This document shows, piece by piece, positions 50,963 through 59,014 of a stretch of 64,000 nt of DNA (the first letter of the stretch is position 1; the number at the start of each line of letters is the position of its first letter). A program made the translations under genes and the position numbers. The notes below the pieces were generated by a model. That model was not told the DNA's origin, made no database searches, and worked only from the letters and a program-made list of their open reading frames with translations. The DNA is from Actinoplanes regularis (GTDB lineage Bacteria; Actinomycetota; Actinomycetes; Mycobacteriales; Micromonosporaceae): contig NZ_FZNR01000020.1 of the NCBI RefSeq assembly GCF_900188005.1, forward strand, positions 62,001-126,000. Reading direction: 5' to 3'.

Positions 50963-53320
50963 GTGGAAGACCTTGGCGAGATCGTCGGCGAATTCCTCTT
51001 GGAGTCGCACGAGAACCTGGACCAGATCGACCGAGACCTCGTAAGCCTTGAGCAGGAACCGGACTCGCGTGACCTGATCTCCCGCATCTTCCGGGCGATC
51101 CACACGATCAAGGGCACGAGTGGATTCCTGGCGTTCTCCCGACTGGAGAAGCTGGCGCACGCCGGGGAGTCGTTGCTGTCCCGGTTGCGCGACGGCGTCC
51201 AGCCGGTCACCCCGGAGACCATCACCGTCCTGCTCCTGTGCATCGACGGCGTCCGTTCACTGCTCGCCTCGATCGAGGAGAAGGGCACCGAGGACGAGGT
51301 CGACGTCGACAGCATGATCGTCCGGATCAAGGCGCAGATGGACGCGCCGTCGGACGGCGCTCCGGCCGCCGCACCGGCCCCGGCTTCCGAGCCGTCCGCC
51401 GAGGTCGAGACGCCGGTCTCGGTGGAGAACGAGGCGCCGGCGGTCCTCCGTCCGGCTCCCGAGCCGATCGCGGAGCAGCGTCAGCCGTTGGGCCAGCTCC
51501 TGGTCGAAGCCGGCGCGGCACAGTCCACCGACGTCACCTCCGCACTGCAGCAGCAGATCGAGGGCGACGAGCGCAAGCTCGGCACGATCCTGCTGGAGGA
51601 GGGCAAGACCCAGCCGGCCGCGGTGAACGAGGCGTTGCAGTCGCAGACGGCCAAGCGGAGCATCGCGGACAGCGCGATCCGGGTCGACGTCGACCTGCTG
51701 GACACCCTGCTGAACATGGTCGGCGAGCTGGTGCTGGCCCGGAACCAGCTGGTCCGCGGTGTCATGGAGATCGGCGACTCCGGCCTGGTGCGCAGCGCGC
51801 AGCGGCTCGGCATGATCACCAGTGAGCTGCAAGAGGGCATCATGAAGACCCGGATGCAGCCCATCGAGCACATCTGGTCCAAGCTGCCCCGAGTCGTCCG
51901 GGACCTGAGCAACTCCCTGGGCAAGCAGGTCCAGCTGGACATGCAGGGCAAGGAGACCGAACTCGACCGGAGCCTGCTGGAGGCGGTCAAGGACCCGCTG
52001 ACCCACCTGGTCCGCAACGCGGTCGACCACGGCATCGAGGACCCGGAGACCCGGATCGCGGCCGGCAAGGGCGCCGAGGGCACCCTGACCCTTCGCGCCT
52101 ACCACGAGGGTGGGCACGTCGCGGTCGAGGTGGCCGACGACGGCGCCGGCCTGAACGTGGAGCGGATCGCGCAGAAGGCCGTGGAGAACGGGCTGCTCCG
52201 GCCGGAGCAGGTGCCGAACATGGACAAACGCGACATCATGGCGATGGTCTTCCAGCCCGGCTTCTCCACCGCGGCGAAGGTCACCAACGTCTCCGGCCGC
52301 GGCGTCGGCATGGACGTCGTCAAGACCAACATCGAGAGCATCGGTGGCGCGGTCAGCGTCGACTCGACGGCGGGCGAGGGCACGGTCTGGCGGCTCACCA
52401 TCCCGCTGACCCTGGCCATCATCCAGGCGCTCACCGTCGACTGCGGCGACCAGCGGTACGTCGTGCCCCAGGTGGCGGTGCTGGAACTGGTCTTCGTCGA
52501 CGGGAATACCACCAAGATCGAGTACGCCTCGGGCGCGCCGGTCTACCGTCTGCGCGGCAAGCTGCTCCCGCTCGTCCGCCTGGATCGGGCGCTCGGCTTC
52601 GAGGTCGGCGGCGACCAGGGCGTCTACATCATGGTGCTGCAGGCCGACGGCCGGCGGTTCGGCCTGGTCGTGGACCGGGTGCTGAACACCGAAGAGGTCG
52701 TGGTCAAGGCCCTCAACACCCGCCTGAAGGACATCGGTCTGTACGCCGGCGCCACCATCCTCGGCGACGGCAAGGTGGGCCTGATCCTGGACGTCTCCTC
52801 GCTGGCCCGCCGGTCGCACCTGGCCGCCGAGGCGGAGCGGGAGAGCGTCGTCGAGAAGCGCACCGAGGGCGGCGGCGGCACCGAGCGCCTGCTGGTCACC
52901 GCGGTCGGCGAGCGTCGGGTGGCGATCCCGCTGGACACGGTCACCCGGCTCGAGGAATTCCCCAAGGATCGGCTCGAACAGGCCGGCTCCCGCGAGGTGG
53001 TCCAGTACCGGGGACAGATTCTCCCGCTGGTGCGGTTGTCGCACCTGCTCGGGGCGTACGGCGAGGAGCCCGAGGGCGACACGGTGTCGGTGGTCGTCTA
53101 CAGCGAGGGCGGACGGAGCGTGGCCCTGGTGGTCGACCGGATCGTGGACATCGCCGAGAACTCGACGACGGCCCGCCGGGACGCCGAGGAGGACGGCCTG
53201 GTCGGCACCGCGGTGATCCAGCAGCGGGTCACCGAGCTGCTCGACGTGCGCCGGGCGATCCTCGCGGCCGACCCGAACTTCTACAGCGACATGGCCGACG
53301 AGATGTTGGTGGAGGCCTGA
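50963..53320 (+). CDS. cheA: Chemotaxis histidine kinase CheA, atypical P2 region
   Basis: Product of 785 residues from GTG 50963 (CAGGAGG 8 nt upstream; the frame is open to 50888). P1 Hpt: phospho-His47 in AIHTIKGTSGF. Where the CheY-binding P2 should be (residues ~176-229) there are two ~27-residue repeats of LGxLLxEAG...ALQxQ type, as in GspE/MshE N-terminal domains. P3 dimer helices follow, then kinase P4 with N box HLVRNAVDHGIED, DDGAGL and GRGVGMDVV. Two CheW-like P5 domains end the protein. It takes signals from chemoreceptors and phosphorylates CheY and CheB. Confidence 0.95.
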   Translation: MEDLGEIVGEFLLESHENLDQIDRDLVSLEQEPDSRDLISRIFRAIHTIKGTSGFLAFSRLEKLAHAGESLLSRLRDGVQPVTPETITVLLLCIDGVRSLLASIEEKGTEDEVDVDSMIVRIKAQMDAPSDGAPAAAPAPASEPSAEVETPVSVENEAPAVLRPAPEPIAEQRQPLGQLLVEAGAAQSTDVTSALQQQIEGDERKLGTILLEEGKTQPAAVNEALQSQTAKRSIADSAIRVDVDLLDTLLNMVGELVLARNQLVRGVMEIGDSGLVRSAQRLGMITSELQEGIMKTRMQPIEHIWSKLPRVVRDLSNSLGKQVQLDMQGKETELDRSLLEAVKDPLTHLVRNAVDHGIEDPETRIAAGKGAEGTLTLRAYHEGGHVAVEVADDGAGLNVERIAQKAVENGLLRPEQVPNMDKRDIMAMVFQPGFSTAAKVTNVSGRGVGMDVVKTNIESIGGAVSVDSTAGEGTVWRLTIPLTLAIIQALTVDCGDQRYVVPQVAVLELVFVDGNTTKIEYASGAPVYRLRGKLLPLVRLDRALGFEVGGDQGVYIMVLQADGRRFGLVVDRVLNTEEVVVKALNTRLKDIGLYAGATILGDGKVGLILDVSSLARRSHLAAEAERESVVEKRTEGGGGTERLLVTAVGERRVAIPLDTVTRLEEFPKDRLEQAGSREVVQYRGQILPLVRLSHLLGAYGEEPEGDTVSVVVYSEGGRSVALVVDRIVDIAENSTTARRDAEEDGLVGTAVIQQRVTELLDVRRAILAADPNFYSDMADEMLVEA

Positions 53321-53321
53321 G

Positions 53322-53759
53322 ATGGCGAGTCGCCAGTTCGCCACCTTCGAGGTGGACGGCCAGCTCTTCGGGGTCGAGGTGCACACGGTGCAGGAGGTGC
53401 TCTCGTACAACGAGTACACCCCGGTGCCGCACGCGCCGCCGGCCGTCGGAGGCCTGTTCAATCTGCGCGGCCAGGTGATCGCCGCCGTCGACCTGCGGGT
53501 CCAGCTCGGGCTGGCCCGGCAGGCCCTGCAGGGCCCGGTGATGAACGTGATCCTGCGGGGTGACGGTGAGCCGGTGAGCCTGCTGGTGGACAAGATCGGT
53601 GAGGTGGTCGACCTGGACGACGAGACCTTCGAACCGCCGCCGGACACGCTCAGCGGTCCCACCCGGGAGCTCGTGGTGGGCACGTTCAAGCTGGACGGGC
53701 GGTTGATGCTGGCCCTCGACGTCAATCAGGCGGTCGACACGTACCGCGCCGCGATCTGA
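53322..53759 (+). CDS. cheW: Chemotaxis coupling protein CheW
   Basis: Product of 145 residues, a single CheW domain (FATFEVDGQLFGVEVHTVQEVL, then GGLFNLRGQVIAAVDLR, a core signature). It bridges receptors and CheA. It starts 1 nt after the cheA stop and its own stop overlaps the next ATG by one base (TGATG), so translation is coupled. Confidence 0.95.
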   Translation: MASRQFATFEVDGQLFGVEVHTVQEVLSYNEYTPVPHAPPAVGGLFNLRGQVIAAVDLRVQLGLARQALQGPVMNVILRGDGEPVSLLVDKIGEVVDLDDETFEPPPDTLSGPTRELVVGTFKLDGRLMLALDVNQAVDTYRAAI

Positions 53760-54631
53760 TGTACAGCCTGGTCAGCGCCCCTGTTCTGGGCTTCGACCTG
53801 ACCCGCATGCCCGGCGGGTCGGCCGCGGCCGAGGTGATGCTGCGTGCGTTGCGTCTGCAGAGCGCCGACCTTCCCGTGCTCGCCGAGCGACTTCCGGACG
53901 AGGGTGCCAGGGGCCCGCTCTGGGTCGAGGTGGAGAGCGCCGCCCGCCGGATGCCCAATCTCAAGGGCATGTCCAGTGACGATCCGGCGGGCAATCTCGC
54001 CCTGGTCGAGCGCGCGCCGATCGGCTCGGTCGACTCGCTGCTCACCTGCCTGCGCTACGACGTGATGTCGTGGACCTGGGAGGGCACCGGCCGGGCCGCC
54101 CGGCAGACCGAGGAGGCGGCCGCCGCGACCGCGTTGCTCTGCGACGCCGCGGTCGGCTGCTACCTGCGTGAGGTGCTGGACGACGACATCCGCCGCCGCC
54201 TCGGCGCCGGCTGGGTGTCAGCGGTGAAGAAGCTGCCAACGGGCGCGCCGATCGACCTCGGCCCGCACCACTACACCGTCTCCGCCCTGCTCGACCGGCT
54301 GCGCACGCTGCGCCCGGAGGACCGGGAACGGGTCTCGACGGCGGCGGATGACGCTCGGCGCAACACGGCTGGCTGGTCGCCCGCCGTGCATTCGGCGTCC
54401 TGGGCGGCGTATCTCTCGGATCGGGTCCGTACCGCGGCCGCGGCGCAGATGCTGCTGGTGCAGGCGGTGGACACGGCCGGCATTCCGCTGGCCGACCGGG
54501 CCGGTGGGGTCTGGAACATGCTCAGCGGCGCCGTCCAGGCGCTGGTTGTCCGCGATCTGCTGGACACCGCAACGGCGCACAGGCTGCTCGCGCCGGTCGT
54601 CGCGGCGCTCGGTCCAGCCTGGCTCGGTTGA
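53759..54631 (+). CDS. Uncharacterised protein of the chemotaxis operon
   Basis: Product of 290 residues with no recognised domain. It is predicted to be mostly helical and soluble, with no signal or membrane segment. Notable segments are LTCLRYDVMSWTWEGTGRAARQTEEAAA and the C-terminal AGGVWNMLSGAVQALVVRDLLDTATAHRLLAPVV. Its ATG overlaps the cheW stop and it sits between cheW and cheB, so it is expressed with the core chemosensory complex. It could be an adaptor or a scaffold; that is a guess. Confidence 0.8.
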   Translation: MYSLVSAPVLGFDLTRMPGGSAAAEVMLRALRLQSADLPVLAERLPDEGARGPLWVEVESAARRMPNLKGMSSDDPAGNLALVERAPIGSVDSLLTCLRYDVMSWTWEGTGRAARQTEEAAAATALLCDAAVGCYLREVLDDDIRRRLGAGWVSAVKKLPTGAPIDLGPHHYTVSALLDRLRTLRPEDRERVSTAADDARRNTAGWSPAVHSASWAAYLSDRVRTAAAAQMLLVQAVDTAGIPLADRAGGVWNMLSGAVQALVVRDLLDTATAHRLLAPVVAALGPAWLG

Positions 54632-54644
54632 AGGGAGTGGTCGA

Positions 54645-55811
54645 ATGATCTCGGTTCTCGTCGTCGACGATTCCGTGGTGGTCCGTCGACTGATCGTCGA
54701 TGCTCTCGGAGGGGCGCCGGACATCCAGGTGGTCGGCACCGCGGCGAACGGTCTGCTGGCCCAGACCAAGATCGACCAGCTCAAGCCCGACGTGGTCACC
54801 ATGGATATCGAGATGCCGCAGATGAACGGCATCGAAGCCGTGCGTGAGCTGCGGAAACGGCACGCCTTACTGCCGGTGATCATGTTCAGCACGCTCTCCA
54901 TGTCGGGTGCGACCGCGACCCTGGAGGCGCTCGCCGCCGGGGCGACCGACTACGTCACCAAGCCCAGCAACGTGGGTTCGGTGGCGGAGTCCATCGCGGC
55001 GGTCCGGGAACAACTCGTACCGCGGATTCAAGCTCTCGGTGGACGCCGTCGGCCGGCGGCGGGCGCACCCCCGCGGGGCCCGGCCCCGGCGGCGGGCCTG
55101 CGGCCCGGTGCCGCACCGTCCCGTCCCGGCCTGCCTCCGCTCGGCGCGGCCCGGCCGGGCGCCGCGGGCCCGGCGCCGGCCCGCCCGCTGGCGGCGCGGC
55201 GCGGACCTCAGGGCCGGATCGACATCCTGGCCATCGGTTCGTCCACCGGTGGCCCGGACGCGCTGACCAAGGTGCTCCTCGAGCTCCCGGCGGACCTGCC
55301 GGTCCCGGTGGTGATCACGCAGCACATGCCGCCGGTCTTCACCAAGATGTTCGCCGACCGGCTGGACCGCAGCGCCCCGATGAAGGTGGTGGAGGCCGGC
55401 GACGGGATGGAGCTCGCGGCCGGCACCGTCTATATCGCCCCGGGCGACCGGCACCTGGTCTTCAACCGCCGGGGCACGTCGACGTTGACCCAGCTCAGCG
55501 GCGCACCGCAGGAGAACTCCTGCCGCCCGGCCGTGGACGTGATGTTTCGGTCGGTAGCCGGGGTGTACGGCGGCACCGCATTCGCGGCCGTTCTTACTGG
55601 AATGGGACAAGACGGACGGGGTGGTGCGAAAGTGCTGCGGGACTCGGGCGCCGAGATCTTGGCGCAGGACGAGGCGAGCTCGGTGGTCTGGGGTATGCCC
55701 GGTGCTGTGGTCGCCGCCGGGCTGGCGGACGAGGTGCTGCCCCTGGACCGGATCGCGAGTGCGCTGATCAACCGTGTGCGGGTAGGCCGGTCCCCGGCGG
55801 TGGCGCGATGA
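54645..55811 (+). CDS. cheB: Chemotaxis methylesterase/response regulator CheB
   Basis: Product of 388 residues. Receiver with VVDDSVVVRR, phospho-Asp in VVTMDIEMPQMNG; an unusually long Pro/Ala/Arg linker (residues ~128-185); then the methylesterase with catalytic Ser (GSSTGGPDAL), His (TQHMPPVF) and Asp (GMGQDGRGG). It demethylates receptor glutamyl esters for adaptation. AAGGGA lies 9 nt before ATG 54645. It overlaps cheR by 4 nt. Confidence 0.95.
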   Translation: MISVLVVDDSVVVRRLIVDALGGAPDIQVVGTAANGLLAQTKIDQLKPDVVTMDIEMPQMNGIEAVRELRKRHALLPVIMFSTLSMSGATATLEALAAGATDYVTKPSNVGSVAESIAAVREQLVPRIQALGGRRRPAAGAPPRGPAPAAGLRPGAAPSRPGLPPLGAARPGAAGPAPARPLAARRGPQGRIDILAIGSSTGGPDALTKVLLELPADLPVPVVITQHMPPVFTKMFADRLDRSAPMKVVEAGDGMELAAGTVYIAPGDRHLVFNRRGTSTLTQLSGAPQENSCRPAVDVMFRSVAGVYGGTAFAAVLTGMGQDGRGGAKVLRDSGAEILAQDEASSVVWGMPGAVVAAGLADEVLPLDRIASALINRVRVGRSPAVAR

Positions 55812-56653
55812 CCCTCTCCCAGGCGGATTTCGCGTTCGTCTCCAACCTGGTTCGGCGGGAGGCCTCGATCGTCCTCGCCCCAGGCAAGGAGTACCTGGTC
55901 GAGGCCCGGTTGATTCCGGTCGCCCGGGCGGTCGGGGCGCCCAACGTCAACGAGTTTCTGGCCGACCTGCAGCGCCGGCCCAACCCCCAGCATCAGCGCA
56001 AGATCATCGACGCGCTGACCACCAACGAGACGTCCTGGTTCCGGGACCGGGAGCCGTACACCGCGCTCACCGACGTGGTGCTGCCGGAGCTGGTGAAGTC
56101 CCGGGCGGCGGCGCGCAAGCTGCGCTTCTGGTCGGCGGCCAGCTCCAGTGGCCAGGAGGCGTACAGCATGGCCATCACGCTGCAAGAGGCGCTGCCGGCC
56201 GGCTGGGCGTACGAGATCCTGGGCACCGACATCTCCACCGCGATGATCGAGCGGGCCGAGAAGGGCGAGTTCAGCCAGGTCGAGGTGAACCGCGGTCTGC
56301 CGGCCACCCAGCTGGTGCAGTACTTCGAGCGATCCGGTGCGCACTGGCGGGTCATTCAGCAGCTGCGCCGGAACGTCTCGTTCAAGCACATGAGCCTGAC
56401 CGCGCCGTTCCCCCCGATGCAGCCGTTCGACGTCATTTTTCTACGCAATGTCCTCATCTACTTCGACGTCGCGACGAAGCGACAGGTACTGCAGAACGCC
56501 GCGAAGCTGCTGCGCCCCGACGGCTGGCTGTTCCTCGGCGCTGCCGAGACGACGATCGGGATCGACGACAACTACGAGCGGGTGGCCGCAGGCCGCACGT
56601 CCGCCTACCGAATCCGTAACGCGGTGCCCGTGGGTGCCGGGAGAAGGGGATGA
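55808..56653 (+). CDS. cheR: Chemoreceptor methyltransferase CheR
   Basis: Product of 281 residues. N-terminal helical domain; SAM-binding motif FWSAASSSGQEAYSMAI, then ILGTDISTAMIERAEKGEF, NVLIYFD and LFLGAAETT. It methylates receptor glutamates using S-adenosylmethionine. ATGA overlaps at both ends (with cheB and the first cheY). Confidence 0.95.
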   Translation: MTLSQADFAFVSNLVRREASIVLAPGKEYLVEARLIPVARAVGAPNVNEFLADLQRRPNPQHQRKIIDALTTNETSWFRDREPYTALTDVVLPELVKSRAAARKLRFWSAASSSGQEAYSMAITLQEALPAGWAYEILGTDISTAMIERAEKGEFSQVEVNRGLPATQLVQYFERSGAHWRVIQQLRRNVSFKHMSLTAPFPPMQPFDVIFLRNVLIYFDVATKRQVLQNAAKLLRPDGWLFLGAAETTIGIDDNYERVAAGRTSAYRIRNAVPVGAGRRG

Positions 56654-57045
56654 CGCCGATGCGCGCCATGGTGATCGACGACTCGCGCGCGATGCGCATG
56701 ATCCTCAAGCGAATCGTCACGAAGCTGAACTTCGAGGCGATCGAGGCGGGTGACGGTAAAGAAGCACTCGACCTGCTCGCCGATATGACCGAGGTGCCAG
56801 AGCTGGCCCTCATCGACTGGAACATGCCCAACATGAACGGGCTCGAGTTCGTCACGAAGGTGCGGGCCGATCCTCGCCTGCGGGAGATGACCCTGGTCAT
56901 GGTCACCACGGAGAGCGAACAGAGCCAGATTGTCCGGGCGCTGGCCGCAGGTGCCCACGAGTATGTGATCAAGCCCTTCACCGAGGGCGCCATGATCGAA
57001 AAGTTGGCCCTGCTGGGCCTCGTCCCGACCGGAGCGAACTCATGA
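56650..57045 (+). CDS. cheY: CheY-like response regulator 1
   Basis: Product of 131 residues, a stand-alone receiver. Acidic pair in MVIDDSRAM, phospho-Asp in LALIDWNMPNMNG, Thr in VMVTTES, Lys in VIKPF. The WNMPNMNG loop is typical of flagellar CheY. It is likely to carry the signal from CheA to FliM. ATGA overlaps with cheR and cheX. Confidence 0.92.
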   Translation: MTPMRAMVIDDSRAMRMILKRIVTKLNFEAIEAGDGKEALDLLADMTEVPELALIDWNMPNMNGLEFVTKVRADPRLREMTLVMVTTESEQSQIVRALAAGAHEYVIKPFTEGAMIEKLALLGLVPTGANS

Positions 57046-57527
57046 GCGTCGAAGTCGACGTAGACGAGAGCGATCTTGCTGAGATGGTGGAACAGGTCTG
57101 GGAGTCGTACCTGGATCCGGAGGGCGTCAGCCCGCTGATGCAGAACTACGACCACGACCAGCCCACCGAGGTGCACTCCTCGGTGTCGATCACCGGTGCC
57201 TGGAACGGGCACGTCGTCTACGCGTCCTCCCGAGCCGCCGCCCAGCGTGCCGCGGCCGCCTTCCTGGCGATGGAGATCGACGAGGTCAGCGAAGAGGACA
57301 TCTCGGACACGCTCGGCGAGCTGGCGAACATCGTCGGCGGCAACGTCAAGGCGATGCTCCCGCCGGGTTCGCAGCTGTCGCTCCCGCAGGTGGTACTCGC
57401 GCCGGAGAGTACGGCGCGTTATCCGAGCGCCGAGCGCATCAGCGGCATCTATGGAACTTGGGAAGGTGAGCCGGTGTCCATCTCGATGTGGCACGCCAGC
57501 GCCGAGACGAAGGAGGAGGGTGCATGA
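57042..57527 (+). CDS. cheX: CheX-family CheY-P phosphatase
   Basis: Product of 161 residues. The CheC/CheX/FliY phosphatase motif (D/S-x3-E-x2-N) appears as DTLGELANIVGGN near residue 87. CheX removes phosphate from CheY-P to end the signal. It sits between the two cheY genes with ATGA overlaps on both sides, so it is made with its likely substrates. Confidence 0.88.
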   Translation: MSVEVDVDESDLAEMVEQVWESYLDPEGVSPLMQNYDHDQPTEVHSSVSITGAWNGHVVYASSRAAAQRAAAAFLAMEIDEVSEEDISDTLGELANIVGGNVKAMLPPGSQLSLPQVVLAPESTARYPSAERISGIYGTWEGEPVSISMWHASAETKEEGA

Positions 57528-57886
57528 AGATCCTCATCGCCGATGACAGTCGGGTGATGCGACAGATCGTCGTCCGCACCCTGCGGCAGGCCGGCTTCGG
57601 CGACCACGACCTGGTCGAGGCTGCTGACGGACAGGAGGCCTTCGACAAGGCCACGGAGGAGCACCCGGATCTGGTGATCTCCGACTGGAACATGCCGCAG
57701 ATGACCGGGATCGACGTGCTGCGGCGGCTTCGGGCGGCGGGCAACAAGGTCAAGTTCGGGTTCGTCACCTCGGAGTGCACACCGGAGATGAAAAGCGCCG
57801 CGGAGGAGGCGGGATCGGCCTTCTTTATCGTCAAGCCATTCACCGCTGAGCGATTCGACGAAGTATTCGCTCCAATTTTGGGATGA
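57524..57886 (+). CDS. CheY-like response regulator 2
   Basis: Product of 120 residues, a stand-alone receiver with IADDSRVM, phospho-Asp in LVISDWNMPQMTG, Thr/Ser in FVTSE and Lys in IVKPF. It is paralogous to the cheY two genes upstream. One of the two may act on the motor and the other as a phosphate sink or on another output; sequence does not decide. The ATG overlaps the cheX stop. Confidence 0.92.
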   Translation: MKILIADDSRVMRQIVVRTLRQAGFGDHDLVEAADGQEAFDKATEEHPDLVISDWNMPQMTGIDVLRRLRAAGNKVKFGFVTSECTPEMKSAAEEAGSAFFIVKPFTAERFDEVFAPILG

Positions 57887-57893
57887 TTGCGAC

Positions 57894-58382
57894 ATGTCAG
57901 ATGTCTCGGTTCTTCCTGGCTCATTAGCCGTTCGCAACCTGTTCGAGGATCTCCTCGGCCGCGAAGTGACTGTCAGCCCTGGTGAGCCGTTGGGTGCGGA
58001 AGAGGTCCGGACCGCCACGGTCGCCATCTTCACTGACAACTTCCAGAAGATGTACGCGGTGCTGGGCCTGGATCTGAGCTTGGCGGCGAACTCGGGAGCG
58101 GCACTCGGGCTGCTGCCCGCCGGTGCGGCCGAGGACAGCGTCGAGGACAAACAGCTCTATCCGAACCTGGCGGAGAACGTCTTCGAGCTGTGCAACATCT
58201 TCACCAGCCTGCTCAACCGGGAGGGAGCCCCGCACATCAAGCTCTACCAGGTGCTCTATCCGGGGATGGAGCTGCCGAGCGACGCCCGGGCGGTGCTGCT
58301 CGCGCTGGGCCGGCGGCTGGATCTGCACGTCGAGGTCAGTCGCTACGGCAAGGGCAGGCTCAGCCTGTCGCAGGCGCCCTGA
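57894..58382 (+). CDS. Uncharacterised che-operon protein, possibly CheX/CheC-like
   Basis: Product of 162 residues, soluble, no recognised domain. FELCNIFTSLLN near residue 99 keeps the E-x2-N of CheC/CheX phosphatases, but the D/S four residues earlier is E here. A Pro follows the Asn at a distance close to the family N-x22-P. It begins 7 nt after the second cheY and is the last gene of the operon. A divergent phosphatase or CheY-binding decoy is plausible; the assignment is an inference from one motif and context. Confidence 0.7.
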   Translation: MSDVSVLPGSLAVRNLFEDLLGREVTVSPGEPLGAEEVRTATVAIFTDNFQKMYAVLGLDLSLAANSGAALGLLPAGAAEDSVEDKQLYPNLAENVFELCNIFTSLLNREGAPHIKLYQVLYPGMELPSDARAVLLALGRRLDLHVEVSRYGKGRLSLSQAP

Positions 58383-58429
58383 GCGGGCGGTGTCACCGCG
58401 GACGTACGCGGAAAATCGAAGATCTCCTG

Positions 58430-58460
58430 TTGCGGGCCCGCCGATCCGGCGGGCCCGCAA
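58430..58460 (+). terminator. Terminator of the chemotaxis operon
   Basis: 14-bp perfect stem (TTGCGGGCCCGCCG) with an ATC loop, followed by AAATTG, 47 nt after the last che-operon stop. It insulates the che operon from the flgD promoter, which starts 10 nt later. Confidence 0.88.
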
Positions 58461-58469
58461 AATTGTGCC

Positions 58470-58496
58470 TAAGCAAATCCTGGGCCGGGCCGAAGC
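58470..58496 (+). promoter_or_regulatory. FliA/WhiG-type promoter upstream of flgD
   Basis: TAAG, 15-nt spacer, GCCGAAGC matches the flagellar sigma consensus TAAA-N15-GCCGATAA at 3 of 4 and 5-6 of 8 bases, with the correct spacing. It lies 35 nt before the flgD start and just after the che terminator. It implies a dedicated motility sigma factor, encoded outside the window. Confidence 0.62.
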
Positions 58497-58530
58497 TTAG
58501 ATTGAGCTCGCCAAGGGACAGGAGAAGTCA

Positions 58531-58971
58531 ATGACCTCGCCGACCTCTGGAATCGGCAACACCGGCGCCTCTTCCGACGCGGCACAGGCCGCTGCGAGGG
58601 CCGAGGCCGCGAAGCAGGCGGCCAAGAGCAAGGACCTCGGCGACAAGGACACTTTCCTCAAGCTGCTGGTCGCCCAGCTCAAATACCAGGACCCGTCGAA
58701 TCCCGCGGATTCGACCCAGTTCCTGGCGCAGACCGCGCAGTTCACGCAGGTCGAGAAGCTGGAAGACATGCTGGGCATGATGCGGGGCCAGCGGATGGTC
58801 AGCGCCAGCTCACTTGTCGGCAAGACAGTTACGTACCAGGACTCCCTCGGTCAGTCCCAGACCGGTGTGGTCTCGGCGGCGAAGCTCAACGGAGACAGCG
58901 AACCGACGCTCACGGTCGGGAACACGGATGTAGAGCTGTCCAAGGTCACGGAAATTCAACAGACCGCCTGA
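58531..58971 (+). CDS. flgD: Flagellar hook assembly scaffold FlgD
   Basis: Product of 146 residues. The conserved N-terminal block DTFLKLLVAQLKYQDPSNPADSTQFLAQTAQFTQVEKL is clear. It is short: the C-terminal Ig/FnIII part of enterobacterial FlgD (~230 residues) is missing, leaving a small beta-rich end. FlgD caps the growing hook and is discarded after assembly. GACAGGAG precedes the ATG. Confidence 0.92.
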   Translation: MTSPTSGIGNTGASSDAAQAAARAEAAKQAAKSKDLGDKDTFLKLLVAQLKYQDPSNPADSTQFLAQTAQFTQVEKLEDMLGMMRGQRMVSASSLVGKTVTYQDSLGQSQTGVVSAAKLNGDSEPTLTVGNTDVELSKVTEIQQTA

Positions 58972-59014
58972 TCCGTCTTTCCTCTTTCCGCACCGATGCG
59001 AAGGGAACACCTTC

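Noticed and set aside
54348..54644. Upstream extension of cheB by 99 codons
   Set aside because: It overlaps the preceding operon gene in another frame and is Arg/Pro-rich; CheB receiver homology starts at ATG 54645, with AAGGGA upstream.
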